Positions 12,865 to 23,861 of a stretch of 64,000 nt of DNA are shown piece after piece. The translations under genes and the position numbers were made by a program. The DNA lies in the NCBI RefSeq assembly GCF_023278565.1, contig NC_064680.1, positions 4,935,003 through 4,999,002 of the forward strand, read 5' to 3'. The DNA is from Colletotrichum lupini. Lineage: Eukaryota; Ascomycota; Sordariomycetes; Glomerellales; Glomerellaceae. Under the pieces are notes generated by a model that saw nothing but the letters and a program-made list of their open reading frames with translations, did not search any database and was not told where the DNA came from. Positions within the stretch are counted from its first letter, which is position 1; each line of letters opens with the position of its first letter.

Positions 12865-15554
12865 ACGTTATATAGTTATATATAGGAACTTTTTTTTAAT
12901 TTTTATTCCTTATTATTCTTTTATAATTAGCTTTTTTAGTTTTTTATTATCTATTTTTTTAAACGGGTTTTCTATTCGTATTTTCTTTAATACTCCCTCT
13001 AAGCCTTAGCCTTTTTAATATAATAAATTTAGTATTAATCATATTTATAGTTTTTTTATTTTATATACTCGCTATTAAAGTACTTTATAAAAAAGTTAGG
13101 GTTTAAACCGAATATAGCTCTATTACTATTATCGAAGCTTAGTAACGTCTAACTAAGTAGTTAATTTTTTATATAAATATCCTTAATAATTTTATTATTA
13201 CGTTTTTATAAATAAAAACGACTATTTTATTTAGATATAAAATACTAAAGGTATTTATCGTTTAGGTATTCTATTTAAAATAATTCTTTATAAAAGGGGT
13301 CCTTAGGGTTAAGTAAAGAGTAATTCTTATTTATATAAGGGGTTATTATAACTTTTTTACGTTTTTTACTTTTATAAAACTAAACGACCTAATTATTTTT
13401 AAATAGATAAATATATTTATATTATAGTTTATTATTATCCTTTTTAAAGCTAGTATTATTAATACTAAGTAGTACTTTATAATTAATCTCTATTTAAGTA
13501 TATTATTAAGTAACGTTACGAAGTTCGTCCGAATTATAAGGTAATTTTATTTTATTAAAATAAAAAGAACTAGTTCTTATTTCGATATCTTTTTTTCTGA
13601 TCTTAAAGTTGATTTCTTTTTATTAGTAATTCCGAAATTAAAAATTAGTTTTTTAAATACTTTAATTTTGTTTTTATATACGAGGTCCTTAAGCTATTCC
13701 TTAACTTTATAAATAAATCTTTTATTAGCGTTTACTCGTCGTATTATATAAATAGACTTAGTTAGTATTTTATTTAAATTAAGTTCTTTTTAAAATTTAA
13801 TAAGTTATTTTTAGTTTATATAGTTTTATTATACTATATAAACGAGGCTATTTATAATCTTTTTTATATCGGGTCCTCTTTTTTTAAACTTAAAAAGCTA
13901 TTTTCTTATATTAACTAAGAGTTTTTACTTAATTCGTTCTTTAAAGAAATTAAGTATATTCTTTATAATAAGGTCCGTTTTACCCTTTTTATTTTTTATT
14001 TTTATAAATTTAAAAGAGTATAATAAGGCATTCGATATTTCTTTTTTTAAAAATATAGGGCTAATAGGTAAGTATCTCTTCTTTTTTTTTTATTATTATT
14101 AGGGTTTTAATAAGTAATAAGGTAAATCGTTTATTACTCTTAGGTTATTTAGGGTACTATTTTATTTACTTTTTATTATTTTAATAAGTAAAGTAGTTAT
14201 TATTATAATAGGCTATTTATAAAAGTTACTTATAAGGGACTTTTTTATTTATAATATTAGCTCGCTTTTTTAAAATAGGTTAGTATTAAATACGCTTAGG
14301 TTATTAATAATCTCTAGCTATATATCTTAGCTTATCGTAGTTATAGTATTTAAAGTTCTTTTTTTATTATATCTTTTTACGTTTAGTAACGCTAAGGTCT
14401 ATAAGTCTTTTATATTATTTATAAAACGTACTTTATTACTATTAGTTTTTTAAGTTATTTTAGTAGTTTCTTAGTAGTTTACTATAACTTTAGTATTTTT
14501 TATTAAAATTAGCTTAAGGGCGCCGTATCTCCCCCTTTTCTTTATGTCGTTTATATAGTTAAGTATTAATTTTAATAATAAGCTTAATATAACGTAAGAA
14601 ATTTATTAGTATTTTTACCTTATTAAGTTCGTTCTTAACCTTATCCTTTAGTTTTTAATAAAATAAAAAAATACGGGTTTTTTTAGTAAAGTCGAGTTAT
14701 ATTACGAGTTTTTTAAACTTAATAACGTAGTATAAAGCGAACTTAGTTTATTAAAAATTAGCTAAGTCTCTCTTAGCTTATTATTTTTTATTAAGGTCCT
14801 AAAATAAGGATTTAAGGGCGCTCTAAAATCCTATTATATTAATAAAAATATTCATAGTTTCTTTTTATAATATAATAAATAACCGTTATTACTAAGGAAT
14901 TCTTTTTAAAAAGGCTCGAACTATTTTAAAGCTCGTCCTCTAAAAAAGGTTATTACGTAAATAACTTATTTAATCTTATTATAAAAGTTAGTAATATAGA
15001 ATATTTAATAAGTTTTAATTTAAATTAGAAATCCCTTAAGACGTTTAGTAATTCTATTAAAAATAATAAGTATATTAAGCTTAAGTTTTTCTTATTTATT
15101 TATAAGAGTCTTAATAATACTAATAATAACTTAGAAAGTTCTAACTTTTCATTCTAAGTCGTTTACTTTTTTTTTTTTTTTTTTAAATTAATTATAGCTT
15201 TATTAATTATATTTTAAAAAGTAGCGATATTTTCGTTATTTTTAGTTAAAGTTATAGCTATTTAAGCGGAGTTATTATTAAAGAGCTCTGCGAGTTCTTT
15301 ATTCCGCTTATTACTTTTCTTAATAATACGTCGTATTTTTTTATAATTTACTTTTTTAAAAACTATATTATTATTAAAGTCGTAAGTAACGTTAAGTATC
15401 TTATTATCCTCGGCCTTAAGTAGCTTGCTAATTAAGTTAATAAGTTTTTTAAAATTAGATAAAAAAGTACTTAGGGTTTTAAAAAATATTATCGTTCTTT
15501 TTTACTACTTAGTAAGTCTCGTAAAGTTAACTTACTAAATAAGAATAATTAAAG

Positions 15555-16095
15555 TATTATAACTAACTAGTTATAATAAGTATATTAATAAAAATTAAGG
15601 CTACGAGTACTAAGTAAATAGTATTATAAATATAAATAGCTTTTTTAAAGCTATATTTATAAGTTATAAAATAAGTAAGGCTTTAGTAATTAATTATAGT
15701 CTTATTAAAAAAGGTTTTTTAATAAAAATAGTTAAAAGTGATTATAAAATCTAATATTAAGTTAATTATTAAAAAAGCTATAAGAAGTCTATCCTTAAGC
15801 CCGGCTTAAGTTTATATTATATATAAGTCTATTTATAAATATATCCTTTATTAATAATTATTTTTATTCGTTAGGTAATTGCTTAGTAAATATTAATAAG
15901 TAATTACTTAGAGTAATTATAGTAATTACCTTATTACGTAATTACTACTTCTTATTTATACGTAACTTATTTATAATTCTTTTATTTTATAAGAGTTACC
16001 CTATATTTTCGTACTTTTATACATATAGTATATTATAATTATTATAAGCCTACGGGGCGGGCCCTAGTCTTAGTTATATATATTAGGTCGTAATA
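15555..16095 (-). repeat. 5' LTR of the gypsy-type element
   Basis: 541 bp, a direct repeat of 7280-7820. It has more GC left than its partner (for example GGGGCGGGCCC is intact in both, but several CG pairs survive only here). It is followed by the CTTAA target duplication and then resumed family A sequence. Confidence 0.88.
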
Positions 16096-16727
16096 CTTAA
16101 CGAGAACCTACTCTCTTAGTATATAATTAGTAATTAATAAGCTAAAAATACCCGTTAATAAGTCTACCCCTCTCGGGCTAAGTACTTTTTTAAGTTAGCT
16201 CGACGCTATAGCTATCGTAATTAATATAAATACGCCCGAGGATTAGTAAAATACTTTTTAATAATATAGAATTTAGCTAAGTAATATTATAAATATTATA
16301 AATAACTAAGTTAGTATAAATACTAAGATCTAGTATATTAATACTAACTTAGCTATAATAGTTATAATAAACGGGCTAGAGGTATATAAAGTTAAAATAA
16401 TAAGCTAGCGCCTTAAATAGCTTTTATAAAACCCCCTAAGTAATAATAATACTTATATAAAAAAATAGATTATACTAGACCTAGCTACTTATATAGGCTA
16501 GTATTAAGAAGTCTTATATATATTAAAATAAATAAAGCTTATTTTATAAGTAGCTAGAATTACGTAGTAAAAGGTTAAGAACTATTAATAAAAGGGAGAT
16601 AATAGTTAGGTTAGTTAATTTTAATTAGTAATTAGGTATAGAGCGTATTATACCTAGTTTTCTTTAATACGTAATATACGGTACGGCCCCGGTAGATTGC
16701 TCTATTAGGGGGAATATAGATAATATA

Positions 16728-16728
16728 A

Positions 16729-16772
<44 letters not shown>
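16728..16772. repeat. AAT trinucleotide microsatellite (short)
   Basis: About 13 tandem AAT units inside the second block of the interrupted B element. It occupies the same position in B as the 103-unit tract at 43615. Confidence 0.85.
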
Positions 16773-16775
<3 letters not shown>

Positions 16776-17334
16776 TAACTAAGGGAAGCGTTTTTTAATT
16801 TTAATAAAAGAAACGAGGTAATAAGTTTATATATATATATACGAGTTAAAGTTAAAAGCGTATATTAATAATAAAAAGGTTAGTATTATTTTTAATAATA
16901 GCAATAAGGGTATCTCTAATACTATATTATTATAAACTATTATTATTATTTAGAGGGTAATAAACTTAGCTAAGTAGGCGGCTTATAAAATAGTAGCGTC
17001 GGGTAGTTAATATTACTATTAATAATCTATATAGTAGTTTTTTTCTAGCTTTATAAATATAAAAGATCGACCTTAACGGGATTACGTTTTTAAAGGAAAT
17101 TATATAATACGGTATACTTTTTAATTATATAATATATATAATATACCCTAAGTATGCGCTTAATATAATATAATAATTTCGATATAAAAATTACTATATA
17201 ATTCGGGATAAGTAAGCTACCTTCTTTAGTAGCGGCGCTAGTTAAAAAGGTTAATAATAGAAGTTAGCTATAATAGTTAACTATAATAATTAGTTATAAT
17301 AGTTAAAAATAGCCCTTAACTATAGAGGTTCTAA

Positions 17335-18465
17335 CCCCCCGACGGAGCAATCCGCCGGGGCCGTACCGTGTATTACGTATTAGGGAAAACTAGGTATATT
17401 GCGCTCTATACCTAACTACTAATTAAAATAGCTCCTAACCTTCTGCCGCCTGCTTATAAAGCGAGCTTTACCCACTCTAACGCACATAAGACCTCTTAGT
17501 ACTAGCCTACGTGGGCAGCTAGGTCTAGTATAATCTATTCTTTTATATAAGTATTATTATTACCCGGGGGGTCCTATAGGAGCTATTTAAGGCGCTAGCT
17601 TATTACCCTAACCCTATATACCTCCGGCCTATTTATCGTAGCTATTATAACTAGGCCGGCGTTAATATACCGGATCTTAGTATCCGTACCGGCCCGGCTA
17701 TTTATAACGCTTATAATATTACTTAGCCGAATTCCGTACTATTAGAAAGTACTTTACTACTTCTTAAGCGTGCCTACGTTAGCCACGATAGCTATAGCGT
17801 CGAGCTAGCCGAGGGCGCCCAGCCCGAGAGGGGCAGACTTATCGACGGGCATCTTTAGAGTAGGTTCTTATCGAGGTGGTATTTTGACTAGCTAACCTCT
17901 TGACTAGTTGTCTAACTAGCTGTCTAGGTGGTGGTTTATATATTAATAGGTTTATTTAGTAGATTTGTTTAGTAGATTTATTTAGTGGATTTGTTTAGTA
18001 GATTTATTTAGTAAATTTGTTTAGTTTAAATAAAGAGCAGCTTTAGGTAATATTAGAAGCGATGAGGATAGAAAGAATCTTTACGAGCTCTGAGTAGTAA
18101 ATATTAGCTTATTTAGCCCTTTCTTTAGAAACCTCTATATTACTATTAAAGTTTAGAACCTCTACGGTTAAGGGCTGCCTCTAACTATTACGGCCGACTA
18201 TAGCGGCCGACTATTATAGTTAATTATTACGGCCGACCTCTGCCGTTAACCTTTCTAGCCGGCGCTACCGTAGGGTAGCTTACCTATCCCGAATTAAATA
18301 GCGGTTTTTATATCGAAATCACTATATTGCGTTAAGCGCGTACTTAGGATATATTGCGTATATTATATAGTTAAAAAGTGTACTATATCGTGTGATTTCC
18401 CTTGAAAGCGTAATCCCGTTAAGGTCGATCTTTTGTGCCTATAAAGCCGGGAAAAAAACCACTAC
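17335..18465 (-). mobile_element. Family A copy 8, least RIP-mutated full-length copy (1,131 bp)
   Basis: It is flanked by perfect 13-bp duplications ATAGAGGTTCTAA (17322-17334 and 18466-18478). GC content is clearly higher than in any other copy, so this is the best guide to the family. On + it starts with C6 then GACGGAGCAATCCGCCGGGG, and it ends in GGGAAAAAAACCACTAC. It contains the 13-bp minisatellite (~17950-18025) and a degraded reading frame at 17412-17852. The low mutation load suggests a recent arrival. Confidence 0.88.
17412..17852 (-). pseudogene. Degraded ~146-codon frame of family A (unknown protein)
   Basis: Minus strand, from ATG at 17852 to a TAG ending at 17412. The frame is interrupted only by TAG and TAA, never TGA, which is what RIP makes from CAG, CAA and TGG. 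Readable segments include MPVDKSAPLGLGALG, INSRAGTDTKIRYINAGL, INRPEVYRVRVIS and LDLAAHVG. The copies at 61575, 12300-12700 and 18700-19100 keep the same start (MPV.KS.PL) and a .LA..VG-like end in the same frame but differ in the middle segment. No protein family is recognised. Conservation of frame across two diverged subtypes argues for a real gene; it could still be chance in a repeat. Confidence 0.45.
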
Positions 18466-19436
18466 ATAGAGGTTCTAAACTTTAATAATAATATAGAGGT
18501 TTTTAAAAAAAGGGCTAAATAGGCTAATATCTACTATTTTTTAAAGCTCGTAAAAATTCTTTTTATCCTTATCGCTTTTAATATTACCCAAAGCTCTATT
18601 TAAATTAAATAAATTTATTAAATAAATTTACTAAATAAACTTATTAATATATAAACTACTACTTAAATAGTTTCTTAGTATATAGTTAGTAATTAGTAAG
18701 CTAAAGATACTTATTAATAAGTTTACCTCTCTCGGGCTAGGCGCCCTTAGCTAGCTTAACGCTATAGCTATTATAACTAATATAAATATATTTAAAAATT
18801 AGTAAAGTACTTTTTAATAATACGGAATTTAGCTAAGTAATAATACGAACGCTATAAATAGCCGGGCTAATACGGACGTTAAGATTTAGTATATTAATAT
18901 TAATTTAAAAATTATATTTTATAAAGCTAGAAATCCTTTTAATACGGGTTATATTATAAATATAAAGGAATATATAAAGGGCCCTCTAACCCTTAATAAA
19001 AAGGAGTATATAATATAAAATTTAATTACTTACGTAAGCTAGTACTAAGAGGTTTTATATACGTTAAAGTAGGTATACCTCGCCCTTTAGATAGTTAGAA
19101 CTTAGAGAATTGCGGGGGAAGGTCGGGAGTTAATAAAAAGAAAATAATAGTCGAGTTAGTTAATTACTATTTTAATTAATAGTTAGGTATAGAGCGTAAT
19201 ATACCTAGTTTTCCCTAATACGTAATATACAGTACGGCCCCGGTAGATTACTCCGTTAGGGGGGTTAATAATCTATAGTTATAAACTTTATAAAAAGAAA
19301 AGTTAAAAAGTTAAAAAATCTTAAAAAAAAATAGTTTATTAAAATAGTAGGAGTATTTATTAATACAACTTACTAATATTATATAATCAATATCAAAAAC
19401 CGCCCGAGTAATTAGTAAAAGTAGAATATAAAATTA

Positions 19437-19876
19437 AATATTAATAATATTAATTTATAAAAAATAGATAAATATATTATAATAAGTATTACTTTTATTA
19501 ATACCTTTTTAATATAATAAAATAATATAAATAAGCCTAAACTTAATAATATAATTAAGAGCTTAAAAAGAGTATAAATAAGTATATTAAATAGGAATAT
19601 TAATAAGGAGAGGTTATTATTAAATAAAATAAAAAGAGAAAGTAAGGGGTAATATTAGTTATTTAGAAAGTAATTTATAATATTATAATAAGGTCGTTAG
19701 TATTTTAAGTTTAGTTAGTATTAATAGCTACTTAATAATAGCTATAGCTAGTTATAATTAGTTATAAAGTTTTATTAAAATATATAATAAAAATACTTAA
19801 TATTAACTTTAATAAACTAGCTTATTTAAAAAAGTAAAAATGGCCCCTAATAAGGCGGACCGGACCCTAAAGGGTC
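19437..19876 (-). repeat. Family B partial copy (5' part only)
   Basis: The 5' ~440 bp of B, inverted relative to the B element it abuts. It ends at 19876 with the canonical CCGGACCCTAAAGGG. The 3' half is missing at the junction with 19436, and no target duplication is seen. It lies only ~80 bp from the stop codon of the MFS gene and marks the border of gene island 1. Confidence 0.7.
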
Positions 19877-19958
19877 TTTAAGATTTATATATTTTAAAAA
19901 TTCTTAAAAGATAAAAAAATAATATGCCCTATGTAAAATGTACTACGGTTTTAATTAC

Positions 19959-21545
19959 TTAGACTTTTGCTAACCCCCAGCCTCCTTTAGCAATACGAGA
20001 GGCGACTAAGAATGATGTACCTAGAGCCAGACATAGCCCTCCAAATATAAACGCATAAACATACCGACCCTCACCGGCCTTGATCAGAAGTCCGGCCAGT
20101 GGAGGGCCGGTTAAGTTTGCGAAACTAACAATTGTGTAGACCATTCCCATCCTTGTGCCTGCTTTCTGAAGATCGGTTGTCAATGATGACAATGCTGCTG
20201 GGAAGAGGCCCTGAACTGTAGCCCCAAAGATACCTGGAGGTGTAAAAAGAATGGTTAGTTTTGTCAAAGCGGGGATTGTTTGTCTGGAATCCTCAAATAG
20301 TGGACACAGAAAGGAATGGGTGACTTACCATAAAACACAGCCCAAGTATACAAGGCAGTGGAACTCTGGATTGCTATCCAACAGAACAAAAGAGTTGTAC
20401 AAATAGCCGCGGCCGGAATCATAACATTTAATGGCCCCAAATAGAGGTCTGCAAGTAAGCCAGGAATCACACGACCGATCGCGCCGACCCCATTCATAAC
20501 TATAAGAATGTTGATCGAACTGTCATACGAAAATGAAAGCCTGTCGCGACTGAATGGACCAATGCTATATAGTCTGTTAGCTTCAGTGAGGTACAGGAGA
20601 TGAAGCAGCTTCAGCTGTCTAACATACTAATAAAACGCAAAATAGACGCCCCAGAAGTTCTAAAGATATTAGTGATGCACGAAGATCAAATTAGGATCAA
20701 CTTACAAAAAACATGCCAATCGTAAAGAGAAGATAGGCCTTCTCCGTAAAAGCGGAAAACTCAATCACCGAACCGGACCGCCTCGGTCGTATTCTGGATC
20801 GCATCGAGAAGTTGGCAATCAAGAGAGTGATGAGTTGGATCAGTGCCATGACACGCATTGTCCAACTGAATCCAATCATGGGTAAAAGCTGGCGTGCAAT
20901 AATGGGATAAATCATCCCTCCAGTAGCTGAGCCACTGATAGCAACTCCGATAGCGAGGTTTCTGCGCCTGCTGAAGTATGTCGACAACACAGCTATAACA
21001 GGGCAAAACAAACCTCCCATGCCAAGTCCCACGCAAAGCCCTTGGGATAAGAATAGTTGCCAATACTGATTCGAGAACGATGCGGTCAAGCTTCCCAGTA
21101 CCACCAGCGTAGATCCTGAGGCAAAGACTGCTCGAAAATATCCAGCATCGGTGAGACGCCCGGTAAATACACCAACGACGAAAAGAAAAAAGACTTGCAT
21201 GGAACCAATCCAGCTAATTTCAGAAGCCGACCGAGAAAGATAATCTCGATAGAATGTTTGAAAAATGCCGAAAGAGTTGATTGTTCCCCAAGTATTGAAA
21301 ACAACAAAATGGGCCATGAGAGCCTGTGTCCAGGCCTTGACGCCGCCGTCGGGGGGCGGTCCATCAAACTTGTTCTCATACCCAACGCAGAGGTGATCTC
21401 TTGCCAATTTCTTGGTGTCGGTTTCTTCGTCGGACGTATCAAATATGATGGATCGAGAAGGCCTAATGCTTTCGTGGGTTGACTTGTCTTTCGGCTCGTT
21501 GTTTCCCGAGCCAGCCGTGACAAATACAGGACTGGCTTTAGCCAT
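19959..21545 (-). CDS. MFS transporter, monocarboxylate-transporter-like (4 exons)
   Basis: Predicted 460-residue, 12-helix plasma-membrane transporter of the fungal monocarboxylate porter-like branch of the major facilitator superfamily; substrate unknown. Exons (minus): 21545-20706, 20659-20628, 20564-20329, 20233-19959. Introns of 46, 63 and 95 bp have GTAAG/GTATG donors and TAG/CAG acceptors, and all junctions restore family-like sequence (GMFF-NFWGVYFAFYYIGPF-SRD; VFYG-IFGATVQGLFPAAL). Visible features: an acidic cytosolic N-terminus, PPPDGGVKAW (residues ~63-72) before helix 1, and the loop signature GRLTDAGYFR (~129-138) between helices 2 and 3. The upstream ATG at 21647 would add 34 residues with an odd hydrophobic stretch, so 21545 is preferred. 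No internal stops: the gene looks intact although its 3' end is 80 bp from RIP-degraded repeat. Confidence 0.9.
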
Positions 21546-21839
21546 GTTGAGATGTGATAGGATGAATAACGAAACGAGACAGGAAAGTTTGGGGCCACTC
21601 AAAGAAAGCCCAATGAGATTGAAACCCTGAAAGCTTGACTGTTGCAATTCTATGACCGCTATATAGCATCTTTTGAAGAATTCGCCAGACAGAATCCTCT
21701 AACACGCAAGATTACTAGTGTGAATTTCTTCGTATTCATCACCCTTACTCTTGCCGTAATAAACCGAAATGATTGCCCCATGTTCCGACAATCTTTTTCA
21801 TCACCTTGTAATGTAATATTCCACATGCCCCTGTAATTG

Positions 21840-23001
21840 GCTCCTGAGGCGTGCGAGTTTTCCGGACGAAACCATTAGATGATGTGCTGATTAAAGGTTT
21901 CCCGCACAACTTACCCGGCATTCGGCGAACTTTCCCTCGGAAAGATAGTTCCCCATCTATGGACTGTCTCTAGCGTCCTATGGCGATGCTATTGGTACGT
22001 GGCCTCAAAATGAAACGGGACTCAGACCAGCCTGCTTGCCGATCATGGTCCTACGATAAGCTCTGGGCGGTTGACATCGGCACAAGGCATTGCCGGTGTA
22101 ATGCTGGTTCGATTCAAGTATGGGTCTGATGGCATTCGCAAAGATGCAGCGATGAACTACGTAGTAAGACCAGAGACTGCTCGACCTTGCTCCGCCCTCA
22201 GCTGACAATGTCACGATGCCGCGATCTTTCATCTAAGACTTGCGTCTTGATGAAATGGATGGCTTCAGATAAGACCGGGGCGATGTTATTTGTCTGCGTC
22301 TCGAGGAGGCCGGTATCATGAACGCATCGAGAGTGCCTAGATACTAGACGTCCGATAGTCTGCCTATGTTAGATACGAGAGTATGTAGAGCAAGATTTTC
22401 TCCCAGATAAACGTACCCCAGGCTTACTTACCTACGCAGATTAGTTAGGGAAGTTGCGAGTAGCCACTTATCGCGATGGCGCAAGCCGTATAGAAGCCCC
22501 CTGCAAATTTCAATGCTGCTTACGCCATGTTGACTCCGACAACGGGCTCTTAAAAGCCCCCGATCATAAGTAGGTCATTTAGTCAAAGGGTAGGTGCGTT
22601 TATAGAAGCATTCCAGCCAAACAATGTTGGCACTAATTATAGTAGCTATCCACTAACAGCCAACAGAATTCAGTGTTTGTTACATTCAAATGAAAGTCGA
22701 AAGGCCCAGCCCGAACTTTTCGTGTATGTACATTGGACACGATCTATCAATCCCTCCCAGTATGTTTTTTGAGGCACCATGACGCAGACCACAGTGGAGG
22801 ACGTCATTAGGTTGAGTGACTGCGACACAGACCAGTTCAGTGAACGTAACTCTTCCGAAAGACAGCACCAAAATGATTATCGGAAGTTGCCGCTACCATT
22901 ACACCGGGACAATGGGATAGAGCTCTGCCTCTTGATGCAGGCAGTAATGGCGCCAGCGACCCAAGTAACGCCCTCGTAGGAGCCATTCTGCGATAGAGTA
23001 A
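21840..23001. other. Intergenic, no gene supported
   Basis: GC-balanced sequence between the divergently placed 5' end of the MFS gene and the 3' end of the secreted-protein gene. Only short overlapping frames without start context, introns or recognisable motifs are present. Confidence 0.5.
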
Positions 23002-23861
23002 TTAGCCTCGGTCAATACTATTACAACGCAAGGATTCGCGCACCTCGTGGCTGTCAGCCATAAAAGTTCCAGTCTGTCGGAGGCTTCCAATGCAACCCTG
23101 GAAGGTGCGGCCGTATTTGCGGTTAGTCCCGGAGCGAGTGATAACGACACCAGTGTAACCATCATCAACGGTGCCGCGAATGAGGTAGCCCCGGCCCGTC
23201 GTCCAAGTACGCGAGTAGTTGATCCCAAAGCTAGTCTTGAGTCGGTCCTTGATGAGACCCAGATCAATGCCAGCGCAAACCTGGACACTGTTCGCAATGG
23301 AGTATGACTTGGAAATGGTAATGCCAATACCCTTACTGCCAGCACCGATGACAACAGGGGACATTTGGACATCCCAGTCAACAAAGCGCTGAGTGCGATC
23401 AACTACGGCCTGATAGTTGCTATTGCAGTCACGTTTTTCAAGGGCGAGACTGGTGTGGTTCACGGATATCTCCGAGAACTCATCACCAGACCTAAGGAAA
23501 TCATGATCAATGTCTGGAGTCTCGGCCTCAATACCCTCGACCTTCAACAGGAGTTCCCAAGTGTTCTGGGTGATGATGGCAGCCTCAAAACAAATTGAAA
23601 AGTTAGCATGGTAAATCAACGATTCAGATTGTGTGGTAAATAAGGCGTAATTGCTGGCCGGCAATTACGCCTTATTTACCACAGATTGAGTTGCGTGATT
23701 CGACCACTCGTTCCAAAAACGACAATCTCTCCGTTGCGAAGATTGCGATCTAAGGTATCGGTGATGTTAAGGGCACCATAATTGTTGTCAGCAATGGCGG
23801 TTGGCGCAGCGCTGACTGCGGCAGCCAATGCAGAGAGGAAGGGAATCCATATAGAAACCAT
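23002..23861 (-). CDS. Secreted prepropeptide, unknown function, exon junction uncertain
   Basis: The first segment (23861 to ~23680) begins with a clear signal peptide, MVSIWIPFLSALAAAVSAAP. The second (frame open ~23664-23002) has a propeptide-like part ending in a dibasic EKR site (~23437-23431), then DCNSNYQ, suggesting Kex2 cleavage. The mature domain of ~140 residues is rich in Ser/Thr/Gly, has four cysteines (DC, VCAG, GCIG, RCN) and a central IANSVQVCAGIDLGLIKDRL stretch resembling beta-rich secreted fungal proteins of unknown role. The two segments are separated by a 52-bp hairpin region. A donor GTAAAT (23679) with acceptor CCTTAG (23492) keeps frame, but other junctions are possible. 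Not assigned to a toxin or enzyme family. It may be intact or hairpin-disrupted. Confidence 0.55.
23632..23683. repeat. 52-bp perfect hairpin (23-bp arms) with flanking 7-bp direct repeat
   Basis: Arms 23632-23654 and 23661-23683 are perfect inverted repeats (GGTAAATAAGGCGTAATTGC core) around a 6-nt centre, TGGCCG. CAGATTG occurs at 23625-23631 and 23682-23688, as would be left by a small insertion with a 7-bp target duplication. The hairpin lies exactly where the signal-peptide segment meets the rest of the secreted-protein gene. Confidence 0.85.

Larger units (their letters stand above)
7280..16095 (-). mobile_element. Ty3/gypsy-type LTR retrotransposon, RIP-inactivated, with nested A copy
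   Basis: The element has two direct LTRs of equal length (541 bp) and a 5-bp target duplication, CTTAA, at 7275-7279 and 16096-16100. The TG..CA ends are mutated to TA..TA. Pol reads on the minus strand. RIP-degraded reverse transcriptase motifs appear in order: a region like PLFF..KK..KLR..DYR.LN (about 11000-10900), then TRRGLF.YLV.PF.LTN (about 10790-10720), then the catalytic box as YINNI at 10641-10655, from YIDDI with G-to-A changes. RNase H and integrase should lie at lower coordinates, gag at higher. The internal region contains an A copy at 11760-12864. Stops occur throughout, so no functional protein is possible. Confidence 0.88.
6740..16712 (+). mobile_element. Family A copy 5, split by the LTR retrotransposon
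   Basis: A sequence at 6740-7279 resumes at 16096-16712 after the LTR element. The 15-bp target duplication in B is AATATAAATAATATA (6725-6739) and AATATAGATAATATA (16713-16727), one transition apart. The upstream block contains a 13-bp minisatellite (about 7180-7250). Confidence 0.8.
17032..19264 (+). mobile_element. Family A copy 7, split by inverted A copy 8
   Basis: A sequence 17032-17334 resumes at 18466-19264. The target duplication in the host B is TTAATAATCTATA (17019-17031 and 19265-19277), a perfect 13 bp. Confidence 0.85.
6124..19436 (+). mobile_element. Family B element interrupted by a nest of insertions
   Basis: B sequence occurs in three blocks that join into one full element: 6124 to ~6739 (starting CCTTTAGGGTCCGG), 16713-17031, and 19265-19436 (ending in the A-rich tail). 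The first gap holds an A copy (6740-16712) that itself contains the LTR retrotransposon. The second gap holds another A copy (17032-19264) containing a further inverted A copy. Each junction carries the expected target duplication. The 5' flank 6081-6123 is the inverted sequence also seen at ~890-935. Confidence 0.8.

Noticed and set aside
17335..18465. Family A as a solo LTR or as a DNA transposon
   Set aside because: Its ends do not pair as inverted repeats, do not read TG..CA, and the duplications (12-17 bp) are longer than the 4-6 bp of LTR elements and vary in length.
21086..21598. 170-codon and other frames overlapping MFS exon 1 on both strands
   Set aside because: Shadows of the MFS coding exon. 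They lack family features, while the 21545-20706 frame has clear MFS motifs and consistent splice sites.
22899..23402. Minus-strand 167-codon frame overlapping the secreted-protein gene
   Set aside because: Alternative frame of the same exon with no signal peptide, whereas the chosen frame carries the dibasic site and cysteines.
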